Shown: positions 9,495 to 20,896, counted from the first letter of the stretch. The stretch: DNA of 64,000 nucleotides from Moraxellaceae bacterium (GCA_030680295.1 JAUXVU010000023.1:186001-250000); one strand, 5' to 3'. Translations and numbers: made by a program. The notes: generated by a model from the sequence alone, not told the origin.

Positions 9495-9528
9495 AAAAAA
9501 AGCCCAAGCAGAAGCTTGGGCTTTTTTT
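9495..9528 (-). terminator. Terminator after fadB-like gene
   Basis: Nine-bp GC-rich stem AGCCCAAGC / GCTTGGGCT with a 4-nt loop, extended by a six-bp A/T stem that supplies a T-run on either strand. It lies 13 nt beyond the stop of the fadB-like gene. Confidence 0.9.
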
Positions 9529-9540
9529 AATAACCAACGT

Positions 9541-11715
9541 TTATTCGAAGGTTTTGCCAGATGCAGCCATATCACGCAAAAGCTTAGGTGGCGTAAAGCG
9601 ATCACCAAACTTAGCTGCCAACTCATCAGCACGCTTAACAAACTCAGCGGCACCAACGTAGTTAATGTACTGCAGCACACCACCGGTCCATGGCGCCATA
9701 CCAATGCCAAATACTGAACCAATATTGGCATCAGCAACTGAGGTCAATACACCCTCTTCAAAGCAACGAGCGGACTCAATGGCCTGACGATACAGCAAGC
9801 GCTCTTTCAGCTCTTCAAACTCTGTCTCGCCAATTTGCACCTTATCGGCTTTAACAAAATGCTCGACCAAACCAGACCACAGCACTTTCTTGCCACCTTC
9901 AGGGTAGTCATAAAAGCCCTTGCCGGCTTTTTTACCATTGCGACCAAACTCGTCCATCATACGGTCCACTACTGCTTCTGCAGGGTGAGCCTGATAGGTG
10001 ATGCCTTCTTCAGCCAAGTCTTTAATGGTTTGCAGACGCACTTTACGGCCTAATTCTAGGCTCACTTCATCAGTCACTGCCAATGGACCAACCGGCATGC
10101 CTGCTTGTGCTGCGGCTTGTTCAATCGTTTGTGGGTGGTAACCCTCACCTAACATGGCAATGCCTTCGTAGGTGAATGTACCGAACACACGCGAGGTGAA
10201 GAAACCACGTGAGTCATTAACCACAATCGGTGTTTTGCGAATTTGCAGCACAAAATCAAACGCTTTGGCCAAGGCTTCATCGGATGTCTGTTCGCCACGA
10301 ATAATTTCCACCAATGGCATTTTGTCGACTGGTGAGAAGAAGTGCAGACCGATGAAGTTTGCTGGTTTTTTCGAAGCTTTAGCCAGACCAGAAATTGGCA
10401 ATGTTGACGTGTTAGAGCACATCAACACATCAGGCAATGCATTTGCTTCAGACAGTTCAGTAGCCTTGGCTTTGATCGCACGATCTTCAAACACGGCTTC
10501 AATAACGATGTCACAACCAGCAAGATCTGTATGGCTATCCGTCGTTTGAATCAACGCTAACGTTGCTTCAGCCTTAGCGGCATCCATACGGCCTTTGCTA
10601 ACACGCTTGTCGAGCAGACCTTTGCTATAGGCTTTACCGCGGTCAGCTGCTTCTTTGGTTTGATCAAGCAGCACAACTTGAATACCTACTGTCGCCGCAA
10701 CATAAGCAATGCCCTGACCCATCATGCCAGCGCCCAAAATACCCACTTTGGTGGCTTTCCATGCGGGGTACTGTTCTTTGCTAGGACGTGAGCCGCCACC
10801 ATTGATTTTCTGTAAATCAAAGAAGAACGCTTTGATTTGGTTTTTTGCTTGCTTGCCAGTCGCCAAATGCACGAAATAACGGTGCTCAATTTTCAGCGCA
10901 TTATCAAAGCTGACCTGAGCGCCCTCAACCACAGACGACATGATCGCGCGTGGCGCTGGGTAATTGGCATTTTTGGTCTGCTTACGCAGGTTGGCTGGGA
11001 ATGCAGGCAAGTTCATCGCCAATGAAGGAGTTGACGGTGTGCCACCTGGCATTTTGTAGCCAGACTTATCCCATGGCTGCTGAGCCGCAGGATTGGCCTT
11101 AATCCAAGTACGTGCTTTAGCCAGCATGTCTTCAACATCAGTTGCCAACTCATCAATCAAGCCGGTGGACTGTGCTTTTTCAGCTTTCATGCGCTGACCT
11201 TGCATTAACACATTCATCAAAGCGTTTTGAATGCCGAGCATACGTGTCACACGTGTCAAACCACCACCGCCTGGCAGCAGGCCTAATGACACTTCAGGCA
11301 AGCCAAATTCAGCTTTAGTACCACCAATGGCAATACGGTGATGTGCAGCCAACGCAATCTCTAAACCACCACCCAGTGCCGTGCCATTCAGCGCAGCAAC
11401 AACGGGCTTACCAAAGGTTTCGAGTTGACGTAACTGGCCATTAATTTCGACTAGCTCAGCGTGCACGTCAGCTGCATTTTCTGGCTTGGCTTGAATCAGC
11501 AAACGCAAGTCACCACCGGCAAAAAAGGTCTTTTTAGCCGATGTAATAATGACGCCAGCAATGCTGTCTTTTTCTGCCACTAAGCGCTTCACCGCATCAC
11601 CCATGGACTGGCGATACAGTTCATTCATGGTGTTGGCTGATTGATTAGGATCATCTAGGGTCAGCGTAACAATATTGTCCGCATCTTTTTCCCAGCGAAT
11701 TGAGCTCTGAGTCAT
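9541..11715 (-). CDS. FadB/FadJ-type 3-hydroxyacyl-CoA dehydrogenase/enoyl-CoA hydratase
   Basis: Trifunctional-type beta-oxidation enzyme of 724 residues. The N-terminal crotonase domain (1-200) carries GTALGGGLEIALA and EVSLGLLPGGGG. Next comes an NAD-binding 3-hydroxyacyl-CoA dehydrogenase domain (GILGAGMMGQGIA at about 326-338; GLHFFSPVDKMPLVEI), then paired C-terminal dehydrogenase domains. It hydrates enoyl-CoA and oxidises 3-hydroxyacyl-CoA. Located 36 nt downstream of the thiolase gene and co-transcribed with it. The order thiolase then alpha subunit, opposite to E. coli fadBA, is like fadIJ. Confidence 0.93.
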   Translation of the reverse strand: MTQSSIRWEKDADNIVTLTLDDPNQSANTMNELYRQSMGDAVKRLVAEKDSIAGVIITSAKKTFFAGGDLRLLIQAKPENAADVHAELVEINGQLRQLETFGKPVVAALNGTALGGGLEIALAAHHRIAIGGTKAEFGLPEVSLGLLPGGGGLTRVTRMLGIQNALMNVLMQGQRMKAEKAQSTGLIDELATDVEDMLAKARTWIKANPAAQQPWDKSGYKMPGGTPSTPSLAMNLPAFPANLRKQTKNANYPAPRAIMSSVVEGAQVSFDNALKIEHRYFVHLATGKQAKNQIKAFFFDLQKINGGGSRPSKEQYPAWKATKVGILGAGMMGQGIAYVAATVGIQVVLLDQTKEAADRGKAYSKGLLDKRVSKGRMDAAKAEATLALIQTTDSHTDLAGCDIVIEAVFEDRAIKAKATELSEANALPDVLMCSNTSTLPISGLAKASKKPANFIGLHFFSPVDKMPLVEIIRGEQTSDEALAKAFDFVLQIRKTPIVVNDSRGFFTSRVFGTFTYEGIAMLGEGYHPQTIEQAAAQAGMPVGPLAVTDEVSLELGRKVRLQTIKDLAEEGITYQAHPAEAVVDRMMDEFGRNGKKAGKGFYDYPEGGKKVLWSGLVEHFVKADKVQIGETEFEELKERLLYRQAIESARCFEEGVLTSVADANIGSVFGIGMAPWTGGVLQYINYVGAAEFVKRADELAAKFGDRFTPPKLLRDMAASGKTFE

Positions 11716-11751
11716 CTTAATTTCTCTCGTAATCCGGTTATGGAACGGCGC

Positions 11752-12963
11752 TTACACGCGCTCAATGATGGTGGCAATACCCATGCCGCCACCGACACAT
11801 AAAGTGCATAAGGCACGCTTGAGGCCGCGACGCTCTAATTCATCCAAAGCGATCTGAACAATCATGCAACCTGTCGCACCCAATGGGTGTCCCATTGCAA
11901 TTGAGCCACCATTGACATTAGTAATGTCGTGACTAATGCCCATGTCTTTCATAAAGCGCATTGCCACTGCTGCAAATGCCTCATTGATTTCCCATAAATC
12001 AATATCGGCCGCCGTCAATCCAGCTTTAGCTAGTGCTTTACGAGCTGCCGGTGCAGGACCTGTCAACATAATGGTTGGGTCGGCACCACTAACTGCTGTT
12101 GCCACAATACGTGCACGTGCTTTCAAGCCTAATTTCTTGCCTGTCGCTTCATTACCAATGAGCATTAATGCCGCACCATCAACAATGCCTGATGAGTTAG
12201 CTGCGGTATGAACATGATCAATTTTTTCAACCCAATGGTATTTCTGCAAAGCAACCGCATTAAAGCCGCCCATTTCTCCCATCATCATGAATGACGGCTG
12301 TAAACCAGCTAATTTTTCCACACTAGAGTCAGGCTTAATAAACTCATCTTCCGCTAAAACGACTTGACCATTTAGATCAGTTACTGGGACTACTGAACCT
12401 TTAAACCAGCCTTGTGCACGTGCATTCGCTGCTCGTTTATTTGACTCAACGGCAAATGCATCAACATCTGCACGACTAAAGCCTTCGAGCGTAGCGATTA
12501 GATCAGCACCAATACCTTGAGGAACAAAACCTGTTTGCAAGTTGGTATCTGGATCCATTGCCCATGCGCCACCGTCGGAACCCATGGGCACACGTGACAT
12601 ACTTTCAACACCACCCACAACCACGAGATCCTCAAAACCTGAGCGGATCTTCATCGCGCCTAAGTTGACGGCCTCAAGACCCGATGCACAAAAGCGATTT
12701 AACTGCACACCAGCTGTTTCATGAGGCCAAAGGGCTTTTAATGCTGCAGTTTTTGCAATGTCTGCGCCTTGATCACCAACTGGAGCAACACAGCCCAACA
12801 CTACGTCATCAATATGATGCTTAATCGCACTACCATTGCGCTCTTCAAGTGCATGCATTAAACCAACAACTAAATCGACAGGCTTAACTGTATGTAACGA
12901 ACCGTCTTTTTTACCTTTGCCGCGCGGAGTACGCACCGCATCAAAAATCAGGGCTTCCGTCAT
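11752..12963 (-). CDS. Acetyl-CoA C-acyltransferase (beta-oxidation thiolase)
   Basis: Thiolase that cleaves 3-ketoacyl-CoA to acetyl-CoA and a shortened acyl-CoA. 403 residues. The nucleophilic Cys92 is in [11 protein letters not shown], the His in [15 protein letters not shown], and the second Cys in [10 protein letters not shown]. First gene of a two-gene operon with the FadB/FadJ-type enzyme. A palindrome at 12999-13012, 36 nt upstream of its ATG, probably regulates it. Confidence 0.94.
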   Translation of the reverse strand: MTEALIFDAVRTPRGKGKKDGSLHTVKPVDLVVGLMHALEERNGSAIKHHIDDVVLGCVAPVGDQGADIAKTAALKALWPHETAGVQLNRFCASGLEAVNLGAMKIRSGFEDLVVVGGVESMSRVPMGSDGGAWAMDPDTNLQTGFVPQGIGADLIATLEGFSRADVDAFAVESNKRAANARAQGWFKGSVVPVTDLNGQVVLAEDEFIKPDSSVEKLAGLQPSFMMMGEMGGFNAVALQKYHWVEKIDHVHTAANSSGIVDGAALMLIGNEATGKKLGLKARARIVATAVSGADPTIMLTGPAPAARKALAKAGLTAADIDLWEINEAFAAVAMRFMKDMGISHDITNVNGGSIAMGHPLGATGCMIVQIALDELERRGLKRALCTLCVGGGMGIATIIERV

Positions 12964-12998
12964 GATGGAATGTCCTCAGTGTTTAGGAACGAGTAAAA

Positions 12999-13012
12999 TG
13001 ACCTAATGGTCA
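12999..13012. promoter_or_regulatory. TGACY-N4-RGTC palindrome, site B
   Basis: Reads TGAC-CTAATG-GTCA. It extends to a perfect ATGACC-N4-GGTCAT inverted repeat. It lies 36 nt upstream of the thiolase start and within the divergent spacer before the Mpo1-like gene. Inferred operator for the beta-oxidation operon. Confidence 0.55.
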
Positions 13013-13129
13013 TCAATAGCAGGTAGACTTTCACCTGTGTGCCGCTATTGCGCAATGACTTAAGCACCCAAGTCGATGACAATAATGCTCATTGACCCGT
13101 AATAACAAAAAAATGGTATGGAGGAAAAA

Positions 13130-13441
13130 ATGAGTAACGTTCGATTTAACAGTTTTCGCGAGTTCTATCCGTTTTATTTACAAGAACACAGCAATATCAC
13201 CTGCCGCCGCCTTCATTTTGTTGGCACCAGCTTGGTTATTGCGTTGATTTTGACTGTCGTTGTGAGCGGTCAATGGGCGTTGTTATGGGCGTTGCCATTC
13301 GTAGGTTATGGCTTTGCTTGGGTGGGGCACTTCTTTTTTGAGCACAATCGACCAGCCACATTCAAGCATCCGCTCTATAGCTTAGCTGGTGATTTTGTTA
13401 TGTATCGCGACATTTTGATTGGCCGCGTGCGTATCATCTAA
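13130..13441 (+). CDS. Mpo1/DUF962-family membrane protein
   Basis: 103-residue protein starting at ATG 13130, with GGAGG 5 nt upstream; an in-frame ATG at 13118 overlaps that ribosome site and is rejected. Family blocks EFYPFYLQEHSN, RRLHFVGT and GYGFAWVGHFFFEHN carry the conserved His residues, and there are two transmembrane segments. The yeast homologue Mpo1 is an Fe(II)-dependent dioxygenase acting on 2-hydroxy fatty acids; that activity is only inferred here. The stop overlaps the nqrM stop by 4 nt. Confidence 0.85.
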   Translation: MSNVRFNSFREFYPFYLQEHSNITCRRLHFVGTSLVIALILTVVVSGQWALLWALPFVGYGFAWVGHFFFEHNRPATFKHPLYSLAGDFVMYRDILIGRVRII

Positions 13442-13674
13442 CGCGAGGCATCTTTTCCTAATTCGGCAGCTTTTACCGCCATCGTGTTGTTAGCATCATT
13501 GCTATCACACTTGGCGGGATTGTCACCACACACCGGACATTCACCATCACGCAGACCTAAGCGATTTAGGCCGCCACAAGAGCCTTTAATTGGCTCACGC
13601 CCATTAAGCACACCAATAGCCATCGCCACAATCACTAGCAAAATAAAGAAAAAACTTACGAAAAATAAGGCCAT
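13438..13674 (-). CDS. nqrM: Na+-NQR maturation factor NqrM
   Basis: 78-residue protein from ATG 13674. One N-terminal transmembrane helix (FFVSFFFILLVIVAMAIGV) is followed by a Cys-rich tail: SCGGL, then ECPVCGD, then KCD. NqrM proteins are needed to deliver iron to the NqrD/NqrE site. Last gene of the nqr operon. The ribosome site GGAGT overlaps the stop region of apbE. Its stop shares bases with the convergent Mpo1-like gene. Confidence 0.92.
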   Translation of the reverse strand: MALFFVSFFFILLVIVAMAIGVLNGREPIKGSCGGLNRLGLRDGECPVCGDNPAKCDSNDANNTMAVKAAELGKDASR

Positions 13675-13681
13675 GCTGTTA

Positions 13682-14698
13682 TTACTCCGTCGGTAAAAAT
13701 TGCGCAGATTCGCCTGAGTGATGAGTAACAAAACCGTCAGCGGTTTTCTCAATAAAATAAGCCGCCAAACCTTCTTGCTCGGCCAGCTGCAAACCTTCCT
13801 TAGGGCCTAAAACATTCAGTGCAGTGGCCCATGCATCCACCAAAATTGCATCTAAGGTTTTCGACACCACCGTGACAGAAACACCTTTATGCGTAATTGG
13901 CTGCCCAGTCAATGGATCAATGGTATGCGAATAACGCACACCATCAAGCTCATAATAATTACGATATGAACCCGATGTGGAAATAACTGCATTATCTAAG
14001 GCAATCGCTAACGCTGGCCTTCCACCACCGTCAGCCGATTCAATTGCAACACGCCAAAGCAAGCCATCAGGCCGTTTACCACGCGCCTGACTAACACCAG
14101 CCACGGAAATCAAGTACTGGTCTATACCATGTCGCGCTAAAACAGACGCTAGTGCTTGTACACCAACACCCTCACCTAACGATGAGGCATCTAATGCCAC
14201 TGCTTTATGCTTTGTAATACACGCGTTCGATGTGTCTACCTGTAATGATTGCCAGCCAGTTTGCTTTCTGGCCTCGGCAATTGCACTTGCCGTTGGTGTT
14301 TTTTCTGGTCTAGCTTGTGGACCAAAGCCCCATAAATTAACCAATGGTCCAACGGTTATATCGTAGCGACCCTGCGTTTTTTCGCTTAGCAGTAATGCTT
14401 TTGAAACCGTCTCACCCAGCACCTTACTCACTGGCAAGCACTGATCTATCGGCCCTGCATTAAAGCGCATAAGCTCAGTGTCTGGCTGATAAGTGGATAA
14501 CGTTTTATTCACATCATCCAGTGCCTGTTGCAGCTCCGTTTGCAACTGCTGTGCATTCACATTTGCAGGCAAATTGCTGACACGTACCTGCCAAGAAATA
14601 CTAAAAAACGCGATGCCAGAAAACGTTGCCTGGCGATTAGGCTCAGAAACGGAACAGCCTGCTAACAGCAGGCTGATCGCGAACCACCACCCCGACAT
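13682..14698 (-). CDS. apbE: FAD:protein FMN transferase (lipoprotein)
   Basis: Attaches FMN covalently to threonines of NqrB and NqrC. About 338 residues. Starting at ATG 14698 gives a lipoprotein signal with lipobox LLAGC; GTG 14728 and an ATG at 14746 are alternatives and no ribosome site is clear. ApbE blocks: GRYDITVGPLVNLWGFG, VALDASSLGEGVGV, GSYRNYYELDG, HTIDPLTG and the metal-binding DAWATALNVLG. It follows nqrF by 31 nt. Periplasm-facing, as expected for flavinylation of Nqr subunits. Confidence 0.93.
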   Translation of the reverse strand: MSGWWFAISLLLAGCSVSEPNRQATFSGIAFFSISWQVRVSNLPANVNAQQLQTELQQALDDVNKTLSTYQPDTELMRFNAGPIDQCLPVSKVLGETVSKALLLSEKTQGRYDITVGPLVNLWGFGPQARPEKTPTASAIAEARKQTGWQSLQVDTSNACITKHKAVALDASSLGEGVGVQALASVLARHGIDQYLISVAGVSQARGKRPDGLLWRVAIESADGGGRPALAIALDNAVISTSGSYRNYYELDGVRYSHTIDPLTGQPITHKGVSVTVVSKTLDAILVDAWATALNVLGPKEGLQLAEQEGLAAYFIEKTADGFVTHHSGESAQFLPTE

Positions 14699-14729
14699 GC
14701 GGAGTGGTGTTGATGATAGAAAGCTCACA

Positions 14730-15968
14730 TTAGCCGCCGAAGTCATCCAATAGGATGTTTTCTTTATCAACGCCTAAGTCTTCCAACATCTTGATTACAG
14801 CGGCGTTCATCATGGGTGGACCACACATGTAGAACTCACAGTCTTCTGGTGCTGGATGATCCTTCAAGTAGTTTTCATACAGCACGTTGTGAATAAAGCC
14901 TGTGTAGCCTTTCCAGTTGTCTTCAGGCTGAGGCTCTGACAAGGCCAAATGCCATTTGAAGTTTTCGTTTTCAGCTTGCAGTTTGTCATATTCGTCTGCA
15001 TAAAAGGTTTCACGCAACGAACGAGCACCATACCAAAAGCTGATTTTACGCTTGGAGCTCAAACGCTTTAACTGGTCAAAAATGTGTGAGCGCATTGGGG
15101 CCATACCCGCACCACCACCAATGAATACCATTTCAGCATCAGTATCTTTAGCGAAGAACTCACCAAATGGACCAAATACCGTCACTTTATCGCCCAATTT
15201 ACGTGAGAAGACAAAGGTCGACATTTTGCCCGGTGGCAGTTCTTTCATCTGACGGGGCGGAGGCGTTGCAATACGAATATTGAACTTCAGCAAGCCCTTC
15301 TCATCTGGATAGTTCGCCATTGAGTAGGCGCGAATGGTTAAGTCGTCTGTTTTTAACTTCAAGTCAAAAATTCCGAATTTATCCCAATCACCACGATACT
15401 CATCACCAATGTCCATGTCTTTAAAGTCAACTTCAAAGGGTGGCGCTTCTAACTGCACATAACCACCTGCGCGGAAGTGTACGTCCTCGCCTTCAGGCAA
15501 CTTGAGTGTCAGCTCTTTAATAAAGGTCGCTACGTTGTCATTGGAAATGACTTCACACTCCCAACGCTTAACGCCAAAGAACTCTTCATCAAGCTCCATT
15601 TCCATGTTTTGCTTAACGGCAACCTGACAGCTTAAACGCCAGCCTTCTTTGATCTGACGACGAGTAAAGTGTGGTTCTTCTGTTGGCAGAATCTCGCCGC
15701 CACCGGAAACAATTTTCACGCGACACTGACCGCAAGTACCACCACCACCACAGGCAGACGATAAGAAAATCTCTTTGTCTGACAAGGTATTTAGCAACTT
15801 ACCACCACTCTGCACTTCCATACGCTTTTCTGGATCACCATTAATGTCTAATACCACATTACCGGTCGATACCAACTTTGAGCGTGCAGCAAGAATGAAG
15901 GCCACCAGCGTCAGCACGACACCGGTGAACATCAGCATACTGAGTAAAACAATAAATTCAGTCGACAT
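14730..15968 (-). CDS. nqrF: Na+-NQR subunit F (NADH-oxidising)
   Basis: Entry subunit that oxidises NADH and passes electrons through FAD and a [2Fe-2S] centre. 412 residues. An N-terminal transmembrane helix is followed by a plant-type ferredoxin domain with [12 protein letters not shown] and the fourth Cys in LSCQV. The FAD domain has RAYSMANY, and the NADH domain has [14 protein letters not shown] and a C-terminal FYMCGPPMM. Confidence 0.97.
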   Translation of the reverse strand: MSTEFIVLLSMLMFTGVVLTLVAFILAARSKLVSTGNVVLDINGDPEKRMEVQSGGKLLNTLSDKEIFLSSACGGGGTCGQCRVKIVSGGGEILPTEEPHFTRRQIKEGWRLSCQVAVKQNMEMELDEEFFGVKRWECEVISNDNVATFIKELTLKLPEGEDVHFRAGGYVQLEAPPFEVDFKDMDIGDEYRGDWDKFGIFDLKLKTDDLTIRAYSMANYPDEKGLLKFNIRIATPPPRQMKELPPGKMSTFVFSRKLGDKVTVFGPFGEFFAKDTDAEMVFIGGGAGMAPMRSHIFDQLKRLSSKRKISFWYGARSLRETFYADEYDKLQAENENFKWHLALSEPQPEDNWKGYTGFIHNVLYENYLKDHPAPEDCEFYMCGPPMMNAAVIKMLEDLGVDKENILLDDFGG

Positions 15969-15980
15969 GCAGATAACTCC

Positions 15981-16598
15981 TTATAGCGTGATGCCCGAGA
16001 AGGACATAAAGCCAAGTGACATCAGGCCCACGGTGACAAAGGTGATACCTAAGCCCTTGAGTCCGCCGGGTACGTCGCTATATTTCAAGCGCTCGCGGAT
16101 GCCCGCTAACAGAGCAATCGCAATCGCCCATGACAGACCTGCACCAATGCCAAAAACCGCACTTTCAGGCAAGTTATATTCACGTTGCTGCATAAACAAC
16201 GCACCGCCCAAAATAGCGCAGTTCACGGTAATCAGCGGCAAAAACACACCCAAGGCGTTGTACAAACTTGGCATGTATTTATCGAGCACCATTTCAACAT
16301 ATTGAACCATAGCGGCAATGGTACAAATGAAGGTCAGTAGCGATAGAAAGCTCAAGTCGATGGCTTCTGCACCTTCCATACCGGTCCATGTCAACGCACC
16401 TTCTTTCAGAAAGTAGGTGTAGATGACATTGTTGATTGGTGTTGTCAGTCCCTGCACAAACACAACTGCTAGACCAAGCGAAATAGCAGTCGATACCTTT
16501 TTAGAAATGGCGATGAAAGTACACATCCCCAAGAAGAATGCCAACGCCATGTTCTCAATGAAAACGGCGCGGACGAACAAACTTAAATAATGTTCCAT
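15981..16598 (-). CDS. nqrE: Na+-NQR subunit E
   Basis: Six-helix integral membrane subunit (205 residues). Paired with NqrD, it holds an intramembrane iron centre. The conserved cysteines are in [12 protein letters not shown] and [11 protein letters not shown]. It lies between nqrD and nqrF with short spacers (13 and 12 nt), so translation is probably coordinated. Confidence 0.96.
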   Translation of the reverse strand: MEHYLSLFVRAVFIENMALAFFLGMCTFIAISKKVSTAISLGLAVVFVQGLTTPINNVIYTYFLKEGALTWTGMEGAEAIDLSFLSLLTFICTIAAMVQYVEMVLDKYMPSLYNALGVFLPLITVNCAILGGALFMQQREYNLPESAVFGIGAGLSWAIAIALLAGIRERLKYSDVPGGLKGLGITFVTVGLMSLGFMSFSGITL

Positions 16599-16611
16599 GT
16601 GTCAGCTCCGT

Positions 16612-17283
16612 TCAGTGTGAAGACTGGGCTTTAGAGTTCGGTACGATGGCGAACTCATCTTTTTCCTGCTGCTCTGTTTTCCAAGAGCGAACAGCCCAAA
16701 TCGTCAAACCAATAATAAAAAAGGCAGAAGGTGGTAACAGCATTAAGCCGTTAGGTACGTACCAACCACCATTATTTACCGTTGACAGAATCGTCATACC
16801 AAACCATGTTCCGGAGCCCAGTACTTCGCGCAGAGTACCCACCAGCAACAGCAAGGCAGAGTAACCTAGGCCATTACCTAGACCATCCAACATGCTCAAG
16901 CCTGGCTTATTCTTCATCGCGAAGGCTTCCAAGCGTCCCATGACAATACAGTTGGTAATAATCAAACCAACGAACACTGACATCTGCTTTGAAATGGCAG
17001 GCGCAAAGGCCTGCAGAAACTGATCCACGATAATAACCAGTGACGCCACAATGACCATTTGCACAATGATGCGGATTGAGTTCGGGATAATCGAACGGAT
17101 CATGGACACGAACAAGCTAGCAAACATGGCAACAACAGTAAGACCAATAGACATGGCCAACGCTGTTTTCATGTTGGTTGTCACCGCTAATGCAGAACAA
17201 ATACCCAAAACTTGGAAAATAATGGGGTTGGTATGCAAAATGGGACGAAGGACAATATCCTTAATAGAAGTCGATTCAGACAT
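16612..17283 (-). CDS. nqrD: Na+-NQR subunit D
   Basis: Six-helix membrane subunit, homologous and antiparallel to NqrE. The conserved cysteines are in [10 protein letters not shown] and [15 protein letters not shown]. 223 residues from ATG 17283, chosen over an in-frame TTG at 17289 because GGAG lies 7 nt before the ATG. It starts just after the nqrC stop (17286). Confidence 0.96.
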   Translation of the reverse strand: MSESTSIKDIVLRPILHTNPIIFQVLGICSALAVTTNMKTALAMSIGLTVVAMFASLFVSMIRSIIPNSIRIIVQMVIVASLVIIVDQFLQAFAPAISKQMSVFVGLIITNCIVMGRLEAFAMKNKPGLSMLDGLGNGLGYSALLLLVGTLREVLGSGTWFGMTILSTVNNGGWYVPNGLMLLPPSAFFIIGLTIWAVRSWKTEQQEKDEFAIVPNSKAQSSH

Positions 17284-17285
17284 GG

Positions 17286-18065
17286 TCAAACTCCTGATTC
17301 ACGTACGTTGTCGAGAAACTTCTTGAAGCCCATATCACCCATCCAGAACTTCACGAGATTACTCACACCATTACTAGTCAATGTCGCACCCGACAAGGCA
17401 TCTACTTTGTAGATAGCATCATCACGACTAGGATCGACGTTCTTGTGGAGGCCTAACACCGGCTCACCAGCATCGTTATAAACCTGCTTACCAGCCCACG
17501 TTGCTTTCCAACGAGGGTTGTCGACTTCACCACCTAAGCCTGGGGTTTCAGCGTGCTCAGTAAAAGTAATGCCCACAACAGTATTGGCATCTTGCTTAAC
17601 TACTAAGTAGCCATAAAGCGTTGACCACAAGCCATATCCGGCAACCGGCAATACAATACTGGCATCATCCCCTTCACCGCGCAGAACATAGACATCTGAT
17701 TCAGCGGACATGCGGCGCAAGCCGGCAATGTCATTCTCTGGTGCAATACGAACCATTGTCGCTGGCTCTTTAGACGCACGTCGCATATCAAAGCGATCAT
17801 CCAGATCAATTGGACGATACTCGCCCGTTTCCATATTGACCAAATAGCGCTCCAACTTGGCAAACTCTTCACCCACTTGCGCAGGTGTTCCCTTGCCTTC
17901 TTCCAGCACACCAAGGGCTGCCAAAATTTTACGTTGTTTATCGAGCGCCTGATTCTCTAATTGAATAGGCTTTAAAACAGTAACCGCTGTTGCTAAAGCA
18001 ATCGAGCAAACTACTGACAAGCCAGTAGCCACCATCACGGTTTTTAAATTGGATTCTTTAGACAT
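17286..18065 (-). CDS. nqrC: Na+-NQR subunit C (FMN-binding)
   Basis: Periplasmic flavoprotein subunit of 259 residues, anchored by one N-terminal helix ([22 protein letters not shown]). The ApbE target motif SGATLTS near residue 230 carries the FMN-linked Thr. The start at ATG 18065 overlaps the end of nqrB by 8 nt; an in-frame start at 18104 would lie deep in nqrB and is not used. Confidence 0.96.
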   Translation of the reverse strand: MSKESNLKTVMVATGLSVVCSIALATAVTVLKPIQLENQALDKQRKILAALGVLEEGKGTPAQVGEEFAKLERYLVNMETGEYRPIDLDDRFDMRRASKEPATMVRIAPENDIAGLRRMSAESDVYVLRGEGDDASIVLPVAGYGLWSTLYGYLVVKQDANTVVGITFTEHAETPGLGGEVDNPRWKATWAGKQVYNDAGEPVLGLHKNVDPSRDDAIYKVDALSGATLTSNGVSNLVKFWMGDMGFKKFLDNVRESGV

Positions 18066-19323
18066 TGCGTGATGCCCTCCGCTTGATATTCGCTTGCACG
18101 ACAAAATAGTCGAATAACGGAGCTACCAAGTTGGCAAACAGAATAGCTAGCATCATGCCTTCTGGATAAGCGGGGTTAACCACACGAATCAAGACCACCA
18201 TGACACCAATCAAAATACCAAAACACCAACGACCCGTATTGGAGTGAGCCGCAGACACAGGGTCAGTGGCCATAAAGACCATACCGAAGGCAAAACCGCC
18301 AAGGACTAGGTGCCAGTACCACGGCGTGGCAAACATTGGGTTGGTATCTGAGCCAATAAAATTAAACAGCATGGAGGTGGCGATCATGCCGATCATGACA
18401 CCGCCCATGATGCGAAACGAGGCGATTCGGGTGAACAGCAACACTGCACCACCAATAAAAATACCTAAAGTAGAGACTTCACCCATGGAGCCTGGAATAT
18501 TGCCGATAAAGGCATCCATCCACGTAATGGCTTGCATACCACCATCACCAATACGCTGCATGGCTTCTAGACCAAACGCCTTGGCTTGACCCAATGCAGT
18601 TGCACCGGTGTAGCCGTCAACTGCCTGCGCCCATAAGTCAGGCTTAACGGCGGTCCAAACGGTGTCACCAGAGATTTGTGCTGGATAAGCAAAGAACAAG
18701 AAGGCACGGCCGGTTAACGCAGGGTTAACGAAATTTTTGCCGGTACCACCGAAAATTTCTTTGGCCACAACCACACCAAAGGTGATGCCTAACGCCACCT
18801 GCCATAATGGCATAGAGGCCGGCACAACCAGCGCAAACAACACCGAGGTTACGAAGAAGCCTTCGTTAACTTCATGGCCACGCTTTTGGGCAAACAACAC
18901 TTCCCAGAAACCACCCACAATAAATGTGGTCAGATAAATTGGCAGGAAGTACGTAGCGCCATAGACAAAAGAGTCCCACCAGCTGCTGGCATCAAAACCT
19001 GCCACCATACTGATAATAGCCACACGCCACAGGTCAGTTGCCATCTCGGGTGTTGCACCAGGAACATTATTAAGCACTGTCAGTGCTTGGTTACCGGTAT
19101 TCCACATACCCAAGAACATGGCTGGGAAAGTACATGCCCAAACCAAGATCATGATGCGCTTCAAATCGATTGAGTCGCGCACGTGAGCGGCGGCATGGGT
19201 TACTTTTTTAGGACTAAAAAAGAAGGTATCAATTGCTTCAAAAAGCGCAGCCCAATTTTGGTGCTTGCCGCCTTTTTGAAAATCAGGCTCCATCGCCTCG
19301 AGTTTGTTTTTAAGCCAGTTCAC
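18058..19323 (-). CDS. nqrB: Na+-NQR subunit B
   Basis: Main Na+-translocating membrane subunit, about 421 residues with roughly ten helices, binding riboflavin and a covalent FMN. The flavinylation motif is TGATAL in the [11 protein letters not shown] segment. The start is GTG 19323 or TTG 19326; GGAGG at 19332-19336 could serve either (8 or 5 nt). It directly follows the nqrA stop. Confidence 0.96.
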   Translation of the reverse strand: MNWLKNKLEAMEPDFQKGGKHQNWAALFEAIDTFFFSPKKVTHAAAHVRDSIDLKRIMILVWACTFPAMFLGMWNTGNQALTVLNNVPGATPEMATDLWRVAIISMVAGFDASSWWDSFVYGATYFLPIYLTTFIVGGFWEVLFAQKRGHEVNEGFFVTSVLFALVVPASMPLWQVALGITFGVVVAKEIFGGTGKNFVNPALTGRAFLFFAYPAQISGDTVWTAVKPDLWAQAVDGYTGATALGQAKAFGLEAMQRIGDGGMQAITWMDAFIGNIPGSMGEVSTLGIFIGGAVLLFTRIASFRIMGGVMIGMIATSMLFNFIGSDTNPMFATPWYWHLVLGGFAFGMVFMATDPVSAAHSNTGRWCFGILIGVMVVLIRVVNPAYPEGMMLAILFANLVAPLFDYFVVQANIKRRASRNV

Positions 19324-19326
19324 CAA

Positions 19327-20661
19327 TCAACCCTCCTTCTCGATATTGCTGAGCATATCGCGCAGCACAGGGCCATATTCATACTTGCCAGGGCAGGCAT
19401 AGGTGCAAAGCGCCAGATCTTCTTCATCTAACTCCAAGCAGCCCAGCTCTTGCGAGGCTTGGGTATCACCGACTAATAAGCTACGCAGCAACTGCGTTGG
19501 CAAAATATCTAATGGCATCAAGGCTTCATAGGTCCCCACTGGCACCATGGCACGTTCGGAGCCATTGGTGGAGGTGGTCATTGGGAAGGCTTTATGCAGG
19601 AATTTACCCAAATACAGGTTAAGCACTGATGAACGATGTGTGCCGGGACGGAAGTAATGCATGAGCTCACGTTCACGGCCTTCAGCCAGTGCCGACACTT
19701 GCAGGTGATAACGGCCTAGGTAAGCTTCAGAGCCTTCACCTTTGTGACCGCTTAATACAGAGCCTGAAATAACACGATTCTCACCAGCCTCTAACTCACC
19801 GTCGACTAAATCAACCAGTGAAGCGCCAACTAAGGTGTTGAGCAAACGTGGTTGCTTAACCACAGGGCCACCCAACGCAATTGTGCGTTGACTGTTTAGC
19901 TGGCCAGTAACAAAGAGCTGACCAATTGCGATCACATCTTGGTAATTCAAGTGCCATACGGTTCGCGTAGCAGATACTGGTTCAAGAAAATGAATGTGTG
20001 TACCTACAAGACCGGCTGGATGCGGGCCTGCAAAGGTTTCAACTGTTGCCGGGCCTGCATCAAATTGCGCCTCTGGTGCTTTACAAACATAAACTGTGCC
20101 ACTGAGGTTGGTCAGAACAGTCACACCGTCAACAAAGGCTTGTTGATTTTGTTGAATAATCGGCTCAGGGTTGGCGGCCAAAGGATTGGTATCCATGGCA
20201 TTAATAAAAATTGCCACTGGCCGCGAGCCAAATGCTGGGACTTTGCTGAACGGACGTGTACGTAATGCAGTCCATAAGCCCGAGTTTGCCAGCTGTGCTT
20301 CAACTTCCACATCACTTAGGGCAGCTAAACCACCGCGATCATACGATTTGAAGCCAATCGCATCATTACTGCCTTCTTCAATATCAATAACTAATGATAG
20401 GAAGACACGTTTTGGACCGCGATTAATGGCGCGAACGCGACCAGTCGCTGGCGCAGTAAAAAGAACATCTAAGTTCTTTTTATCGGCAAATAAAGGTTGA
20501 CCGCGTACAACACGGTCACCCTCGGCCACTTTCATGGTGGGTTTTAGTCCTGGATAGTCTGCACCAACAATGGCGACAGAACGTACTTTAGGGCTATTAC
20601 CAACCTGCTGAGCGGGCGATCCTGCAATAGGAACGTCCAGACCTCGCTTGATCTTGATCAT
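19327..20661 (-). CDS. nqrA: Na+-NQR subunit A
   Basis: Peripheral cytoplasmic subunit, first gene of the nqrABCDEF-apbE-nqrM operon. 444 residues from ATG 20661, which gives the classical N-terminus [14 protein letters not shown]. Biotin-carrier-like and Rnf-type domains are recognisable ([33 protein letters not shown]). An upstream in-frame TTG (20676) is less likely. The operon makes the Na+-translocating NADH:ubiquinone oxidoreductase. Confidence 0.96.
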   Translation of the reverse strand: MIKIKRGLDVPIAGSPAQQVGNSPKVRSVAIVGADYPGLKPTMKVAEGDRVVRGQPLFADKKNLDVLFTAPATGRVRAINRGPKRVFLSLVIDIEEGSNDAIGFKSYDRGGLAALSDVEVEAQLANSGLWTALRTRPFSKVPAFGSRPVAIFINAMDTNPLAANPEPIIQQNQQAFVDGVTVLTNLSGTVYVCKAPEAQFDAGPATVETFAGPHPAGLVGTHIHFLEPVSATRTVWHLNYQDVIAIGQLFVTGQLNSQRTIALGGPVVKQPRLLNTLVGASLVDLVDGELEAGENRVISGSVLSGHKGEGSEAYLGRYHLQVSALAEGRERELMHYFRPGTHRSSVLNLYLGKFLHKAFPMTTSTNGSERAMVPVGTYEALMPLDILPTQLLRSLLVGDTQASQELGCLELDEEDLALCTYACPGKYEYGPVLRDMLSNIEKEG

Positions 20662-20776
20662 GGTGGTATCCGGCAAGCTATGGGTTAATGGTTAAGGTGT
20701 AAATATTGTTTTCAGGCACTGCAACACTGCACAAAGTGGTCGGCAGCTGGGCAAATACCCTTACTTTTCGTCGCGA

Positions 20777-20782
20777 ATTATA
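20777..20782 (-). promoter_or_regulatory. Possible -10 box of the nqr operon
   Basis: On the minus strand this reads TATAAT, about 115 nt upstream of nqrA and downstream of the gap terminator. No good -35 hexamer is visible at the right distance, so the assignment is tentative. Confidence 0.35.
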
Positions 20783-20865
20783 GCGGAATGTAACTCGCTA
20801 ATGCACTATCTCAAGCGCTTTCTATCCGGTTCGAGTTATACCTTTGTCACATTCATCATAAAAAA

Positions 20866-20886
20866 GCAGCCGAACTAGTCGGCTGC
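20866..20886 (-). terminator. Terminator of gap
   Basis: Eight-bp stem GCAGCCGA / TCGGCTGC with a 5-nt loop. Read on the minus strand it is followed by a run of six T. It lies 10 nt beyond the gap stop codon and separates gap from the nqr operon. Confidence 0.9.
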
Positions 20887-20896
20887 TGATAATGCA

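Noticed and set aside
12542-12724. Short frames antisense to the thiolase, nqr, uvrB and other genes
   Set aside because: Many such frames exist across the window; all sit inside well-supported genes and show repetitive, biased composition with no start signals.
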